DNA of 64,000 nt from Cheiracanthium punctorium (lineage: Eukaryota; Arthropoda; Arachnida; Araneae; Cheiracanthiidae), in contig JAWZYV010012391.1 in NCBI GenBank assembly GCA_038373885.1, positions 62,001 to 126,000 of the forward strand, in the 5' to 3' direction. Numbering within the stretch: position 1 is the stretch's first letter; each line of letters opens with the position of its first letter. Both the position numbers and the translations under genes were made by a program. Positions 12,891 to 24,256 of the stretch are shown here, piece by piece. A model generated the notes under the pieces. That model saw nothing but the letters and a program-made list of their open reading frames with translations, did no database searches and had not been told where the DNA came from.

Positions 12891-14429
12891 CATAAACAGC
12901 TTATCATAAACATATAATAAAATTGTGGTGGTAGTTATTGTCATTGCATGTGTTGTGTGAATTTGTTTGAATATCAGTGCCAGATCTTCTGCCCGAAAAT
13001 AATTATTTTATAAAAATGTCAGTTAACATATTCTTCCACTCTTCTTTTATACCCTGTATTTTCAGGTTAAATTACATTTTAAAAAGGTAAGATATATGCA
13101 TTTTATGTATGGGTAAGATATAACGATGTAATAATAATGCCACCACACTACTAAAATGGAAAGGGAGGGGCCTCGTCATTGATCCTGGTTCCAGGGTTCG
13201 TAATTGGATGTGGGGCCATGGGTTTTTCTAAGATAAAACTTTGATTTGCATTATTTTAAAAGAAATATTTGGATAATAATTTAATTTATAGTTGAAATAT
13301 TTAATTGCATGCAAAATTTTAAATGTTCTATTTCACACTTCAAGATTATTTTTATCATTAATGAAACTATAAATCCTAATTCCATTCTGTTGCTTTAATG
13401 AAAAGTAGGAATCTTTGTTTTCTACCAGTTGTAATAGTGCTTAAAAGTAACTTTTAGTGATTTTTGATACTTGAAATTTATGTCATAAAATTTTCTATGA
13501 ACAAACAAACAGTATTCTATAAAATGGAAGTTTAAAGATAATATGTAATCATAATCATACTATGAATTATCAAGTATGTAAAGCTGTACAAATGCATCAG
13601 TTAATTTTTATTGAAAGGGAAAAATATTTATGCAAACATAATAACCAGTATTTCCTCATTAGAATACAGGACACTCCCTCTAATCCACATAGTTTGGGAT
13701 TAAGAGGTGTGCAGATTATAGAATTTTGCATATTATAGGCATTTGGTTAACACACGAAAAAATGTGTATTTTACTAAGAAATATTGGCAACAGAATTCAT
13801 ATAATTAGACAAAACTGAAACCAAACTGGTCGTAATAGTTATTTTGTAATAATATGAAAAGTAGTATAAAACATTTTTTTCAATTTAAAAGGGTATGTTT
13901 TAGTTATTTAATAACATTTGAAATTGCTCTTGACAATTTTGTCAAGCAGATTATTAGTAGGCATTCTTTTGTGCTTGGAGACACTGGTTTATTTATATGT
14001 GTTTATTAAAAGTATTTAATTGTACTAGTTGTCTGCCAGTGGTCGAAATTCGGCCAATAAAGCATTATTTTTTTAAATTTGAGTGTGAATAAATTTCTTC
14101 GGTCAAAAAATATGTCTCACCATTCCATATACACTGGAACCTAAAGTGACCACCTTGACTAAGAGACTATCTGTTTTGTGACCACTTTTGTACAATTTCA
14201 CTTTACAACCACCACACTTTTTTGTGAAGACGGTGTTTTTGTAAAAACTCTAATCATATTTTACTAAATGCAAAGGCAGCTCCAGCAAATGGGTCATAGG
14301 GTCATCTCCCTCTACCGACCTTGGATTTCACACATTCTGTCTGCATTTTGAACAATTTAAGCTAACGTAAAACGTCTAGTGTCCCCCCTCCGAAAATTGA
14401 GCCTGGACCTATCCTCAACTAAAGGCCCA

Positions 14430-14820
14430 TTATGTGTGGGGTATCTTAAAAAGTCAAATGATTCAATTGTACTTGCTGAGGTGCACCACTGACCATATAT
14501 GAAACCTTGCTGCCTCAATAAATTTGCCCTTTTTTCGAATGATTGTCCTTGAGATTTATTTACTGTCATTGCAAATGCAGGTATATTTGGAAATTGAGTT
14601 TTTTAAAGGATATGGTAAAATAGTACCAGAGTATTTTATAAGTGGAATTAAAATTCTTTTATTGCCTGCGGTTAAAGTTCAAACTTCGCAATCAATAGCA
14701 TTACGATGTATAAACTTGATGCACATTCCTGTTCCATTGACTAATGCTTCCTTTCTATTTAAGTTTCTTATTAGTATAGTGATGCAATTTAATAACTTAT
14801 GTGGTGGGGAACTATGTTAT
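14430..14820 (-). pseudogene. Helitron PIF1-like helicase fragment
   Basis: Minus strand. About 14750-14660 reads a segment with NGTGMCIKFIHRNAIDCE, the region of Helitron helicases before motif V. After a stop and a frameshift, 14569-14440 reads MTVNKSQGQSFEKRANLL, then a FIYGQ...SF segment equivalent to the HGQLYVALSR (motif VI) region. Only the C-terminal helicase part remains, and no Rep/HUH domain is visible. The two readings lie in different frames, so this is a dead copy. Confidence 0.8.
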
Positions 14821-15231
14821 TTTTTTGTTAGCCAGGTGCAAATCCTGCTAACTGTTTTTTTTTTTGGGAAATGTTTAAAGACTACTTCTGAAACACTGTC
14901 TTTTCCCGAAAAAAAGGCGGAAATTTTAATCCATACACAAAATAGTATTTAGATACAGAATTAAATAAATACAAAAATATCAATATACTAAAAAGAAATT
15001 TGTATGCTTATTGGTTACATAATTTCTGAAAATGTGTGGAATCTCTCTATTCTAAAAAAAAACTAACGTCCGTTGTCACCGCCGCTGCCGCTGTCAAGAG
15101 CTTGTTTGGCTATCTCCTCCTAACCGTGGGGAATTGAGTTTTGAATAAGGTGTCCACGGATTCTGAAAATTCTGAGGAGCCTGATAAGCTGACTTAAATT
15201 TCGAAAATTGAATTATTTTAGAAGATATTAA

Positions 15232-15615
15232 CCCTTTGAAGATGGACGGTTGACTTTTCAACCAAGCTGTAGGAGAGAGCTGTCCTTAAAGGACGAGCAA
15301 GGTTCATATTTCGACCAAGTAATGCTTTCCCCCTGTGTAATTGTTCACCTGTACTGGACCGGCAGGGAGAGATGTCAGCATTCACATCCATCAATTCCGT
15401 TGCACCCCAGTTCCTGAAAAGGAGAATATACATGTAAACGGAATCCCCTTGTTCAAGAAGTTCGTTTTACTTTGGGAACGGGAAAAGGTAATCCATCAAT
15501 GATTGTTGCTCAAATAGCAGCTTCAGCTAAGAGTCACTGAAATGGGGGAAAGCATGTTTAAGATGGTCCCGTCCTTCTGAAACAGCACGGCCAACATTTC
15601 CCCGCCGGGAAAAGG
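15232..15615. mobile_element. Possible piggyBac-like MITE between TTAA sites
   Basis: Flanked by TTAA at 15228-15231 and 15616-15619. The inner ends begin CCCTTTG and finish ...GGGAAAAGG. The inside is richer in G+C than its surroundings and has no long frame. TTAA target duplication is typical of piggyBac. Match of the inverted ends is weak, so the call is tentative. Confidence 0.4.
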
Positions 15616-15619
15616 TTAA

Positions 15620-16139
15620 TAAAAAACTGAAAAAATACACCTAATTGTTGCCAGATTTGGCATAAAATCATTCATTCCCATGTAACAAAGCAATTCCAAG
15701 TATGTAGAATCTCGTGAAATTGGCAAACATGAAGTAGAATGCAACCATTTTAAGCCAATTTAAAAATTATATGAAATAAATAACTGAAAGTGTGTTACAC
15801 AAAGTTGACAATTTTCAAATAGTAAGATCGCTTAGACAACAGGAGTTTAGAATTAGCAATTATTCGTTTTTCCAAAACCGACTAACTAATTGTAACTGAT
15901 TTTAAAAGTGCCATCTTGGCATTAGGTATGCTCTGAGAAAATGGTATCTTTCCAGACAGGGTGAATCTAAACCGCGAGTTCAAAAATGTTAGAACCCAAT
16001 ACCTTGAAAATGAAAAATAATTGAAATGCAGATTATAGTAAAGACGGTTAGGTTCAGCTTATTTGCTACCAGTAGAAATTTTTGGTGGCATTTACCATGC
16101 TATTATAGGAGTTATAGTACAGCTTGGATATTTGTCACT
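15620..16139. other. Unassigned AT-rich stretch
   Basis: No open frame with recognisable content. It ends with CACT (16136-16139) directly before the Gypsy LTR and may represent the pre-insertion flank. Confidence 0.4.
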
Positions 16140-17353
16140 TGTTGTATTGTTTTTTTTGGGGGGGGATTATGTTTTTACAAATCAAATGCAGTAATTTTTA
16201 TTTTAATTGTTTTAACCTTTAATTATTTATTCTCTAATGCTTGTAATTAACTTGGAAGTTTAATTTAAATACCTTTTGTCAGGAGATATAATGGTCTGGA
16301 TGACTCTTCTTCTATAACTCAATAGCTTGTCTTTTAAATTACTACTAATTACCCTTTTTTTTGTTGGGACTTTTTAAATAATGACCTTTTCTTTAAATTA
16401 ATTCTGCCGTTGTTTGTCCTGTCTCCGGAGGTGTAAATTTAGTTATCTTGTAAATTCTGTCGATTTTCTGCTGACTATTAAGTTTCCCTCTCTCTTCAAT
16501 AGCCTAACTCATTTCTTGCAATATCTCTTGTTCATGTCCGGTTTTTAATTATTTTTACTCTCTTCTAATTTAAATTTTTTACTCCAAATTTTACCCAGGG
16601 TTGTCTCAGACGATTAGCTATCTCCCGCTAAAATTTTAGGAAATTTAATAACGTTTTTAATGCCTTTTTGATCAATTAAGCTTTTTTTTCCCATTTCAAG
16701 ATGGCCGTTCTTGCCTGCGTTTCTTCTCGGCCAAGTTCGTTTCTTTCCCGCGTGTAGTAGTCGCTGGCCGCCATTTTTTTCTTTCCTCTCTTCCTTCCCC
16801 CGACAATCGAATGTTCTCGAAGTTTCCCGGCTGAGATGGCGTGCTCTGATTGGTCCCCGCGGTCGGCGTCTCGGCGAAGCTCCTCAAGCGTGGGGCAGAA
16901 AGCGTCATTCTGAGAGCTGTCGTGGTGCTGCTAGGACGTGTCTTGCCCGGTGTTTCATCGCGTATTTTAGGGGCCTAGCTCGGCATATCTATCGTCACTT
17001 ACATCAAGTTCATTATGTGAAGTTTTAGCATGTAGGCCAGAGGGCCTCAAAAACGTTTGATCATCAGAACAGCAGATTTTATTTTTACAATGCCGGGTAA
17101 CCCATTATATTTTTTTGGCGTGGCGAGCGAGCGAACCCCCTTGATGTGATTTCACGCGCAGCTAGTGCCTTCTCCATTTTGTAAAGCAGCGCGTGACACC
17201 TGCCCGGCTCACGATCGAGTCATCTTAGCCACATCGGGAGATGCCTGTATGTCCTGCCGAACGATCTCCTCGGGAAATCTTCGAGCTCCAGCAGCTGAAT
17301 CCCGGTAAGATCGTTGCCTTTTATTTCTGCAAGGATCCGGCCCACCCAGGAAT
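16140..17353 (+). repeat. Gypsy 5' LTR, truncated (LTR1)
   Basis: Begins TGTTGTATTG and is nearly identical to the first 1.2 kb of the LTR at 25841. It stops exactly after ...CCACCCAGGAA, where the Copia begins. It contains a GC- and CpG-rich block (about 16700-16960) with GATGGCCG and GGCCGCCATTTT, resembling YY1-type promoter sites, so U3/R probably lies here. The flank CACT (16136-16139) differs at one base from CAGT after LTR2. The small open frames in the GC-rich block are on both strands and repeat in every LTR copy. I read them as non-coding. Confidence 0.8.
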
Positions 17354-17385
17354 AGCATCTGAAATAATCTTTAATAGCGTCATCT

Positions 17386-17646
17386 TTAATAGTCATCTTT
17401 AATAGCATTTGACAAAGCAATGTATTCTGCCTCCATACTAGATAAGGCAGTGCATTTTTGTTTGGACGAATTCCAAATGACTGGTACTTCATCAAGCAGG
17501 AGAACATAACCACTAATTGACTTTCTGCTGATTAAGTCTGAAGCCCAACTGGCATCTGAATAAACTTTTAAATGATTGTTTGAAATTCTAGATAAATTTA
17601 TTGAAAAATGTTTAGTATTAACTACATATTGGAAAATTTGACACAA
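17386..17646 (-). pseudogene. Copia 1 RNase H remnant
   Basis: Reads VYSDASWASDLISRKSISGY and SSMEAEYIALSNAIK, which contain the first Asp and the Glu of the Copia RNase H active site. It is in the same frame as the pol frame above, separated from it only by an in-frame stop. The protein runs into unrelated DNA after NAIK, so the last third of RNase H and the 3' LTR are lost. Confidence 0.85.
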
Positions 17647-17703
17647 GTATTTCCAATGTGTCCACGAGGGTGCACTTGAAAATTGGGACAGAGCTATTAC
17701 AGA

Positions 17704-20340
17704 TTATTGAATATCAGGTCGGGTTCTTGAAGCAAGGTACAAGAGGCAGCCAACTAATTCTCGATAAGGAACATCAATGTTTACTGCTTCAGAAGTTTTA
17801 TTTAACATTGCACCCGGGGAAAGCGGTAATTTGCATTTAACCCTGGGGATATCTTTAAAAACTTCTGTTAATTTTTCAATATATTTTTGTTGGTGCATAA
17901 GAACCCGTCCATTTACTTCTTCAAATTCAACACCCAAAAAGTTTTTAACTTTTCCTAGAATTTTAATTTCAAATTTTGATTTAATGAGATTTACCACTTC
18001 ATTTAAAATTTTGTTATTTTCAGCAAAGATTGCAAAATCATCTACATATACTAGTAGAATTACTTTAAATTTATACATGTATAAGCAGTTACAACTACCC
18101 ATTTTTATTAAACCCAATTCTTTGAACGTACTGTCTAATTCTAAAAACCATTCTCTACCTGCTTGATGAAGCCCATAAAGGGCTTTAACCAATTTCATTA
18201 CATAAGATTCTTTACCTCTCTCAAGGAATCCTTCAGGCTGCTCAATGTAAATCAATTCATTTAGTGGTGCATAAAGATATGCACACTTTATGTCCAAATG
18301 TAAAGTTATCCAATTTTTGTATATACTAAAAATGACAAAGAAAACCCTGACTAGGGAAAATGAAATTACAGGTGAAAAAGTGTCAAAATAGTTTATCCCT
18401 CCTATTTGTCGGAATCCCTGAGCTACAAGGTGCGCTTTAAAGACTTTAACCTTTTGCAACTCACTTTCTTTAACTGTAAAGACCCACTTGCTGCCCAATA
18501 CTCTAGCTTGGTCAGGTCTGGGAACTAGTTCAAAAACTTCCCTTTTCTTTAAAGTCTCTATTTCTGTTTTCATGGCCTCGTGCCATTTTTGTTTTTCTGG
18601 TAGACCCTGGGATTCCTTAAAAGTTTTTGGAATTTTTATATCTGCACAAAGTGCCTCGCCCTCAGATTCATCCTCAGCCACACTACTATCACTGAATGTT
18701 ACTTTCCTTTGGGGTGTCCAACTAAAGTCTTTGGGGTCATATGGTATGTCCCTTTCCTTACAATATTCTTCTACTTCTTTTTTACTTCGCAGCCTGACCC
18801 CTTTTTCTGGATAGTAATAAATATCTATACAGCCTTTTGTTTCCCCCCTCCTTCTTGGTATTTCTACCCTCTTCCAATCAATTTTAGGAGGTGATAATTG
18901 TGTTGAATCATGACTAGGTAAATTCAGTGAATCACTATCAAAGTTTTTAAAATCATTAAATAAATTTATATCAACTGTACTAAAATATTTGTTTTCAGTT
19001 TCAAATTTGAAATCATTCTCATTTATTTTTAAATGCTTAGTTTCTTCAACCGAAGTTGTCCCCGGGTACCATATTCTGTATCCCTTTGTGCTGGAAGCAT
19101 ACCCTATCAAAATTCCCTTCCGGGCTCTTTTATCAAATTTGCTTTTATGTTTAGGAATATGGGCAAAAACTTTACTACCTATAATTTTTAAGTGTTTCAC
19201 TGAGAATGTTTTATTTATCCAAATATTTAAAGGGGCTTTACCATTTAACTTTTTATGTGGGAATCTATTTTTAAGATAATTCTGTGTTAACACTAATTCT
19301 GCCCAAAGTGAATGGGACAATTCAGTTTGGAATAATACAGAACGAACACCATCCAATAAACTTCTGTTAAGCCTCTCGGCAATCCCGTTCATTTGGGGCG
19401 AATATGGGTTAGTTTTTTCATGCCTTATTCCCTGCTCTCTTAAAAATTCCTCGAATTCATTTGAGATAAACTCTCCTCCCTGGTCGGTTCTAATTGCTTT
19501 TATCTTCTTACCTTTCTGTTTTTCTACAAAGGCTTTATACTGTTTAAAAAATTTTAGAGCTTCATCTTTTGTTTGAAGGGTGTACACAAATGAATATCTT
19601 GAGAAATCATCTACTATAGACATAAAATATCTAGCATTACCCAAAGAAGGGACAGGGGAAGGGCCCCAAAGGTCCAAATGTAAAAGTTCAAGAATTTCAG
19701 AAGTTTGGATCCTATCTATTTCTGGGTGACTCGCTCTAGTGCTCTTGGCAAGGTTGCAAAATTCACATTCCTCAGCCTTACTTTCTAATTTATTTAAACC
19801 AATAACATTTGAAGATTTTGAAAACTCTACGAGAGTTTTACTATTATAATGGCCAAATCGAGAATGCCATAACATTAAATTTTTATTTGTAATAAAAGCT
19901 CCATCTGCCGAATCATTATTTATATAACTTGTTAAAATTGAATAAAATCTGTCCTTGAGAGGGGCAAAAAACACAACCTCACCCTTTTCATTACAGACAC
20001 TTCCTTTATCATTAGAAAAATTCACTTTAAAACCCTCCTCACATAAACATCTGACTGAAACCAAGTTTTTGCACATATCAGGTGCATAATAAGCATTTTT
20101 AAAAGTCAAATTGTAAGTAACAGTACCTGAAGGGATTTGAAGACTGACATCACCAACCCCCAGTATTCTTGTAGATCCTTCTGCTGTTGCGGCACTGCTG
20201 TTCATTGGCTCGAGGTTCTGGAACGCATTTCCTGTAGTGATAAAATGACATGTTGCAGCACTGTCTAACACAACTTCTAAAGAGGGCGATTCACTTAGGA
20301 GGGCTGCAAAATGTGCTTGCTTGTCTCCTTCAGTCTGCAT
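17704..20340 (-). pseudogene. Copia 1 pol: protease, integrase, reverse transcriptase
   Basis: 878 codons. Aspartic protease motif VVLDSAATCHF (about residues 24-34). Integrase zinc region with LWHSRFGHYNSKTL and CEFCNLAKS. Integrase core with LDLWGP, RTDQGGEF and SPQMNGIAERLNRS supplying D, D and E. Reverse transcriptase with KAHLVAQGFRQ and LLVYVDDFAIF (YVDD active site). It ends at a stop after SRTRPDIQ, where active elements continue into RNase H. The displayed ATG is not the true start: in Copia the frame normally continues from gag, and here a one-base shift near 20343 separates them. Confidence 0.93.
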
Positions 20341-20342
20341 TT

Positions 20343-20485
20343 GGGGACCCTGATGAATAAGCTTGTTTGAGAATTTCCTTTGTTGAGAGTCTTTTTTTCT
20401 GGGGTGGTCGATTCTTTAGTTGAAAACAACTCCTCTTTAAATGCCCAGGCTTCCCACACTGGTAGCATATTATTTCTTTTCTGGA
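20343..20485 (-). pseudogene. Copia 1 nucleocapsid zinc knuckle, between stops
   Basis: In the gag frame, downstream of its stop, the sequence reads ICYQCGKPGHLKRSC, a CX2CX4HX4C zinc knuckle that binds RNA during packaging. It is cut off from gag by the TGA at 20486-20488 and from pol by a frameshift. This shows that both lesions fall inside what was one reading frame. Confidence 0.85.
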
Positions 20486-21154
20486 TCAGGTATTCCTCTT
20501 TTTCACGGAGACCAGAGCTTGATGATTAACAGTCTCCGTTACCTTGCACTTTTGACGATCAGCTTCGGCCAGCAGCTGTTTTCTAATTTCTGAAGTTATA
20601 AATTCTTCATCAGGTAGCCTGTTCAGTTGGACGACTAAATTTTCATAGCTATTTGGCAGATTGTCCAACAGCTGGAAAGCGATTTCATCATCAGCAATAT
20701 CCTTCCCTGCCAATTTTAGGTCTTTCGCAGCTTCCAAAACTTTACCAATGTAATTGTCCATGCCGTCAGACTTTTCATACTGAATTTGAAAGAAAGTTCT
20801 TCTAAGAGCAGCTATTCTAGCTCGACTACAGGGCTCGAATGCAGATTTTAACAGCGTCCATGCTTCAGCTGGAGTTTTGGCTTCATAAAGCAGGCTTTTT
20901 AAGTTTTCTTCTATACTAAGGCAGATGATGGCCAAAGTTTTCTTTTCCTTCTTCAAATCCTTAACTTCTGAAGTGGTGCCAGATACATCCTTGGCTGCTT
21001 TGTTGACTTCCTCCACTAGAGACTCTGAACAATATTCTGACAGATCTTGGCCTGCTAGGTACATATTGATGCTATATTTCCATAGCTTGTAATTGTCCCG
21101 GTTTAGCTTTGGAAAGGCCATTACAGTTCCTATGGGTTCACTAGTAGAAACCAT
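20486..21154 (-). pseudogene. Copia 1 gag (N-terminal part)
   Basis: 222 codons from ATG at 21154, 45 bases after the primer site. It reads a Copia gag domain (KLNRDNYKLWKYSINMYLAG, then AWTLLKSAFEP and LLDNLPNSYENLVVQL), the UBN2 type of capsid protein. It stops at TGA (20488-20486) just before the zinc knuckle. The stop is probably a mutation. Confidence 0.88.
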
Positions 21155-21198
21155 ATTTCTTAAGTCTTCTTCACCCCAGGTGGCTGAGCAAAACCACG

Positions 21199-21209
21199 CT
21201 CTGCTACCA
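21199..21209 (-). promoter_or_regulatory. Copia 1 primer-binding site, 3' end of tRNA-iMet
   Basis: Minus strand TGGTAGCAGAG, complementary to the 3' end (CUCUGCUACCA) of animal initiator tRNA-Met. It lies one base downstream of the LTR end (...CCAACA). This is the standard priming mode, unlike Copia 2 in this window. Confidence 0.85.
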
Positions 21210-21210
21210 C

Positions 21211-21894
21211 TGTTGGGTCCGTGGATGAAATGCCAAGTATGTCATAAAAATGACCCACAGTTTCAGTTGTACCACTAGAGGTGAAGGCTTAAAAAATTGA
21301 CAACACTTTATATTTTCTCTACTTAAATTTATTTAAACATTGCACAAAAGAACACTTACAAAACAAAAAAATTTAAAAACAATTTCAGATTTTAAGATAA
21401 ACCAGGCCATCTGCAATAAATTTAAATGGAAAAATTTCCAGTTCCAATGCAAGCCTTTTATAAAGTATCTGGCAGAAATACATCATGCCCTTCCCATGAC
21501 TAGGGCAACCTTCTAGCTGTATCAGCAGCCTGGGCTGTGTGTTTTCTCATAAAGCAGACACTTTATATACTATATAAAACAGGTTAATTTCACAGTTACA
21601 GAATAAAAAAAGTATGCAACATTTGCATAAAATAAAGGTTCAATAAATTTGCATATTGAAAACAACCTCAGAAAATTGCCTTTCACTTCAGGCTTTTCAC
21701 TCTTCACCTATGGTTTAAACATTAGTTAAAAGTCCTACCCTAACCAGAACTAATTCTCTTACCCCCATGATTCTTTAGAGAACCTAAGCATCTGTTTGTC
21801 AAAAGGAAGACCCTTATTTTTCAGGAAGCATGACATCATTAAACTACTGGGCCATAGTTCAGAGGCTATTTCCATCCAGCAGCAGTAGTCAACA
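21211..21894 (-). repeat. Copia 1 5' LTR
   Basis: On the minus strand it ends ...GGACCCAACA next to the primer site. Its start is taken as TGTTGACTAC (21894), but TGTTG occurs again a few bases upstream (to about 21910), so this border is uncertain by about 15 bases. It cannot be checked against a 3' LTR because that is lost. Confidence 0.6.
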
Positions 21895-22360
21895 ACTAAA
21901 CACAACAACTTTATTGAATATTGAGCTTAGGTTTTTAAATTTTACTTTGAAGTTGTCTTGGGTCTTCAATGAATAAAAAGTATATTATTTCAATTTTATT
22001 TATTTATTTAATTTTTTTTTTTCAATAAGAATTAGGGGTTTTATTTTGTTTGTTTACATTTTTAACTTACTAGAGCTACTGCTATTTAGGGTTATGAAGA
22101 AGTTTAAAACCATTTGAATTTTATTTTTAAACTGATATTAATTACTTTTAGTTGAACTTTAATACAATTAAGATAGGTTTAACCCATGGGTGAATAACAT
22201 AAACAAAACTTAAGCCTAATTGGCACATGAAAAAAAACTTTATGAAATAGATGGCTGATGCAAGGCCAGGGGAAAACAATTGGGCAAAATAAATTTTTAG
22301 CATCTTAAATTTGAATTCAGTTAAATATATTTAGTTTAATAAAAATTATTTAGCTCCAAC
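21895..22360. other. Unassigned AT-rich DNA between Copia 1 and Gypsy pol
   Basis: Does not match the missing part of the Gypsy LTR (27054-28103). It has no recognisable frame. It could be Gypsy leader sequence or unrelated filler left by the deletion. Confidence 0.4.
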
Positions 22361-22472
22361 AATATTTCGCAAGATCCCTTTTTCATTCATAAGTCAAATA
22401 AATTTTTTTTTCAACAAAATGTTCTTGTTTGCCAATCTACTGATGCAAATTTTTCCAATATTCGACTTGTTG
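22361..22472 (+). repeat. 112-bp misplaced duplicate of integrase N-terminus
   Basis: Matches 22691-22802 with about four mismatches, offset 330 bp and in the same frame. Both begin AATATTTCGCAAGATCC and end TTCGACTTGTTG. The upstream copy is joined directly to the RNase H tail (DPTSRIARW). Confidence 0.9.
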
Positions 22473-24256
22473 ATCCCACCTCTCGCATAGCTCGTTGGAT
22501 TATGACGTTACAACAATATGACTATACTATTGTACACAAACCCGGACTGTTAAATTTAATGGCAGACTTTCTTTCTAGAGAAGTTAACGTTGTTGATAAT
22601 GTTCCATTTAAGTGTGAAATTTTACCTTTGCCTAACCAGGACTTAATTAAATTACAAGAGGAAGACTCTTTTTGCCAAAAGATGGCGCGTAATATTTCGC
22701 AAGATCCTTTTTTCATTCATAAGTCAAATAAATTTTATTTTCAACAAAATATTCTTGTTTGCCAATCTACTGATGCAAATTTTTCCAATATTCGACTTGT
22801 TGTCCCTCACTCTCTTGTTCAGAAAGTTCTTCAAGCCTGCCATGACAACAAAACTGTTGCGCATCCAGGTCTTTCTCGAACATTGCATCGGGTTAGGCAA
22901 ATTTTTTTTTGGGTAGGTCTGTACCGTAATGTTAAAAATTATGTGATGTCTTGCCATTCTTGTTTACAAAGACGTGGTTTCAAAAAAGGTCAAAAGGCTC
23001 CCATCCAGGAGATCCGCACTGTTGATAGACCTTTCCAGAAATGTGCGGTTGGTCCCTTCATTACCTCAAAACATGGGAACAAATTTTTAATTGTAATTAC
23101 AGATTATTTTACTAGATTTCCTGAAGCTTACCCTGTTAAAAACATACAAAGTGCCACAGTAGCTAGGGTTTTAGTGGACTTTATTTCGAGACATGGCACT
23201 ATGGATGTGCTGTACTCAGACAGGGGGTCCAATTTTCTCTCGCAGGCAATGGAGGAAGTCTATAAGGTCCTAGGAATCAAGAAAATGCACACTGTAGCCT
23301 ATAATCCGCAAGGCAACGGGGTCGTTGAACGGTTGAACAAGGTTTTAGTAGACTCTTTAAGTCATTTGGTTAGTGAAACTCAGGAGGATTGGTGCGAACA
23401 GGTTCCTTTTGCTTTGCTGGCCTTTCGCACCGCCTACCACAGAACTATTCAAAACACTCCTGCTTTTCTCACCTATGGTAGAGATCTGGTGTTGCCATAT
23501 GACCTGATTTTTTCATCTAAATTCAGGACATATGCCGACACTAGATCCTATGCTCAGGAAATTGTCACCAATCTCCAGAACACTTTTCCAATAATTAAAG
23601 ATCGCCTCGAAGTTGCCTCTCATAACCAAGCTAACTCTACTCCTACAAAATTTAACTTAAAAGACATTAAGGTTGGTGACACTGTCTTCTTACACACACC
23701 TGCACATAAACCTAATTTGTCAAAAAAGCTTTGTAAATTCAATAAGGGTCCCTATTGCGTTTTAAAGCAATGTTCTCCTGTTTTATTTTTGATTTCTCTT
23801 TTAACTAACCCTTCAGATGTTCAAAAGGTACATGTCAATAGAATTTTTAAAGTTGTTGATAGAGATGTTTTTCCTACTAGTAATAACATCTTGCCACACA
23901 CTCCTGAGTCTGTTTTACCTGAGTCTACCCCTTCGTCTTCAACTGAGGATTGGGAAGCGAAGATGTTGAAAGAGTACCCAAACCCCTTTCTTCCTTATGA
24001 TCCCACTTGGGATGACAGTTTTGGTAGTTTTCAAACTTCTCCTATGCCGCCTGTTGTAGCCCTGTCTGATGCAGAACCTGATACTGATTTTTTTAGAGAT
24101 ACTGTTGTGTCCCCTGTTTCCTTTTTAAGTTCAAATGGTGATGATATTGATGCCGCAACCCCATCTTCGATTTCTCCAGGCCTGTCTAGCTCCACTAGTA
24201 GTCATGGGTATAATCTTAGGTCACGTGATCAATTTGGCTTTGTAATTAAAAAGTAG
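22473..24256 (+). pseudogene. Gypsy RNase H tail and integrase
   Basis: The frame is open upstream of the ATG at 22502 (DPTSRIARWIMTLQQYDYTI), the conserved end of Gypsy RNase H (HKPG...ADFLSR). Integrase follows. The zinc domain has AHPGLSRTLHRVRQIFFW and YVMSCHSC. The core has VITDYFTRFPEAYP, LYSDRGSNFLS and GNGVVERLNKVL. Then come the basic C-terminal domain (DTVFLHTPAHKPNLSKKL...GPYCVLK) and an acidic Ser/Thr-rich tail to TAG. In this family the first catalytic Asp normally lies just before GPF; here the line reads KCAVGPF with no Asp, apparently a short in-frame deletion. Gag, protease and RT are absent. No chromodomain or envelope frame follows. Confidence 0.9.

Larger units (their letters stand above)
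17354..21894 (-). mobile_element. Copia retrotransposon 1, 3'-truncated and inactive
   Basis: Minus strand, 5' to 3': LTR (about 21894-21211), primer site, gag, protease-integrase-RT, and RNase H cut short at about 17386. No 3' LTR is present. The 3' break joins the Gypsy LTR at 17353 through short repeats of CTTTAATAG (17369-17406), like filler DNA at a repaired break. It carries a stop in gag (20486), a frameshift between gag and pol (near 20343) and a stop before RNase H (17704), so it cannot make a full polyprotein. Confidence 0.85.

Noticed and set aside
14127..14250. MITE end CACTGGAACCTAAAGTGACCACC
   Set aside because: Looks like a transposon terminal repeat but I could not find its partner.
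14524..14952. 142-codon frame on the + strand
   Set aside because: Antisense shadow of the Helitron helicase fragment, which has recognisable motifs on the other strand.
16711..17028. 105-codon frame in the Gypsy LTR (also at 26410 and, inverted, near 37305), with antisense frames
   Set aside because: Falls in the G/C-rich LTR block where stops are rare on both strands. It has no recognisable domain and differs in length between copies.
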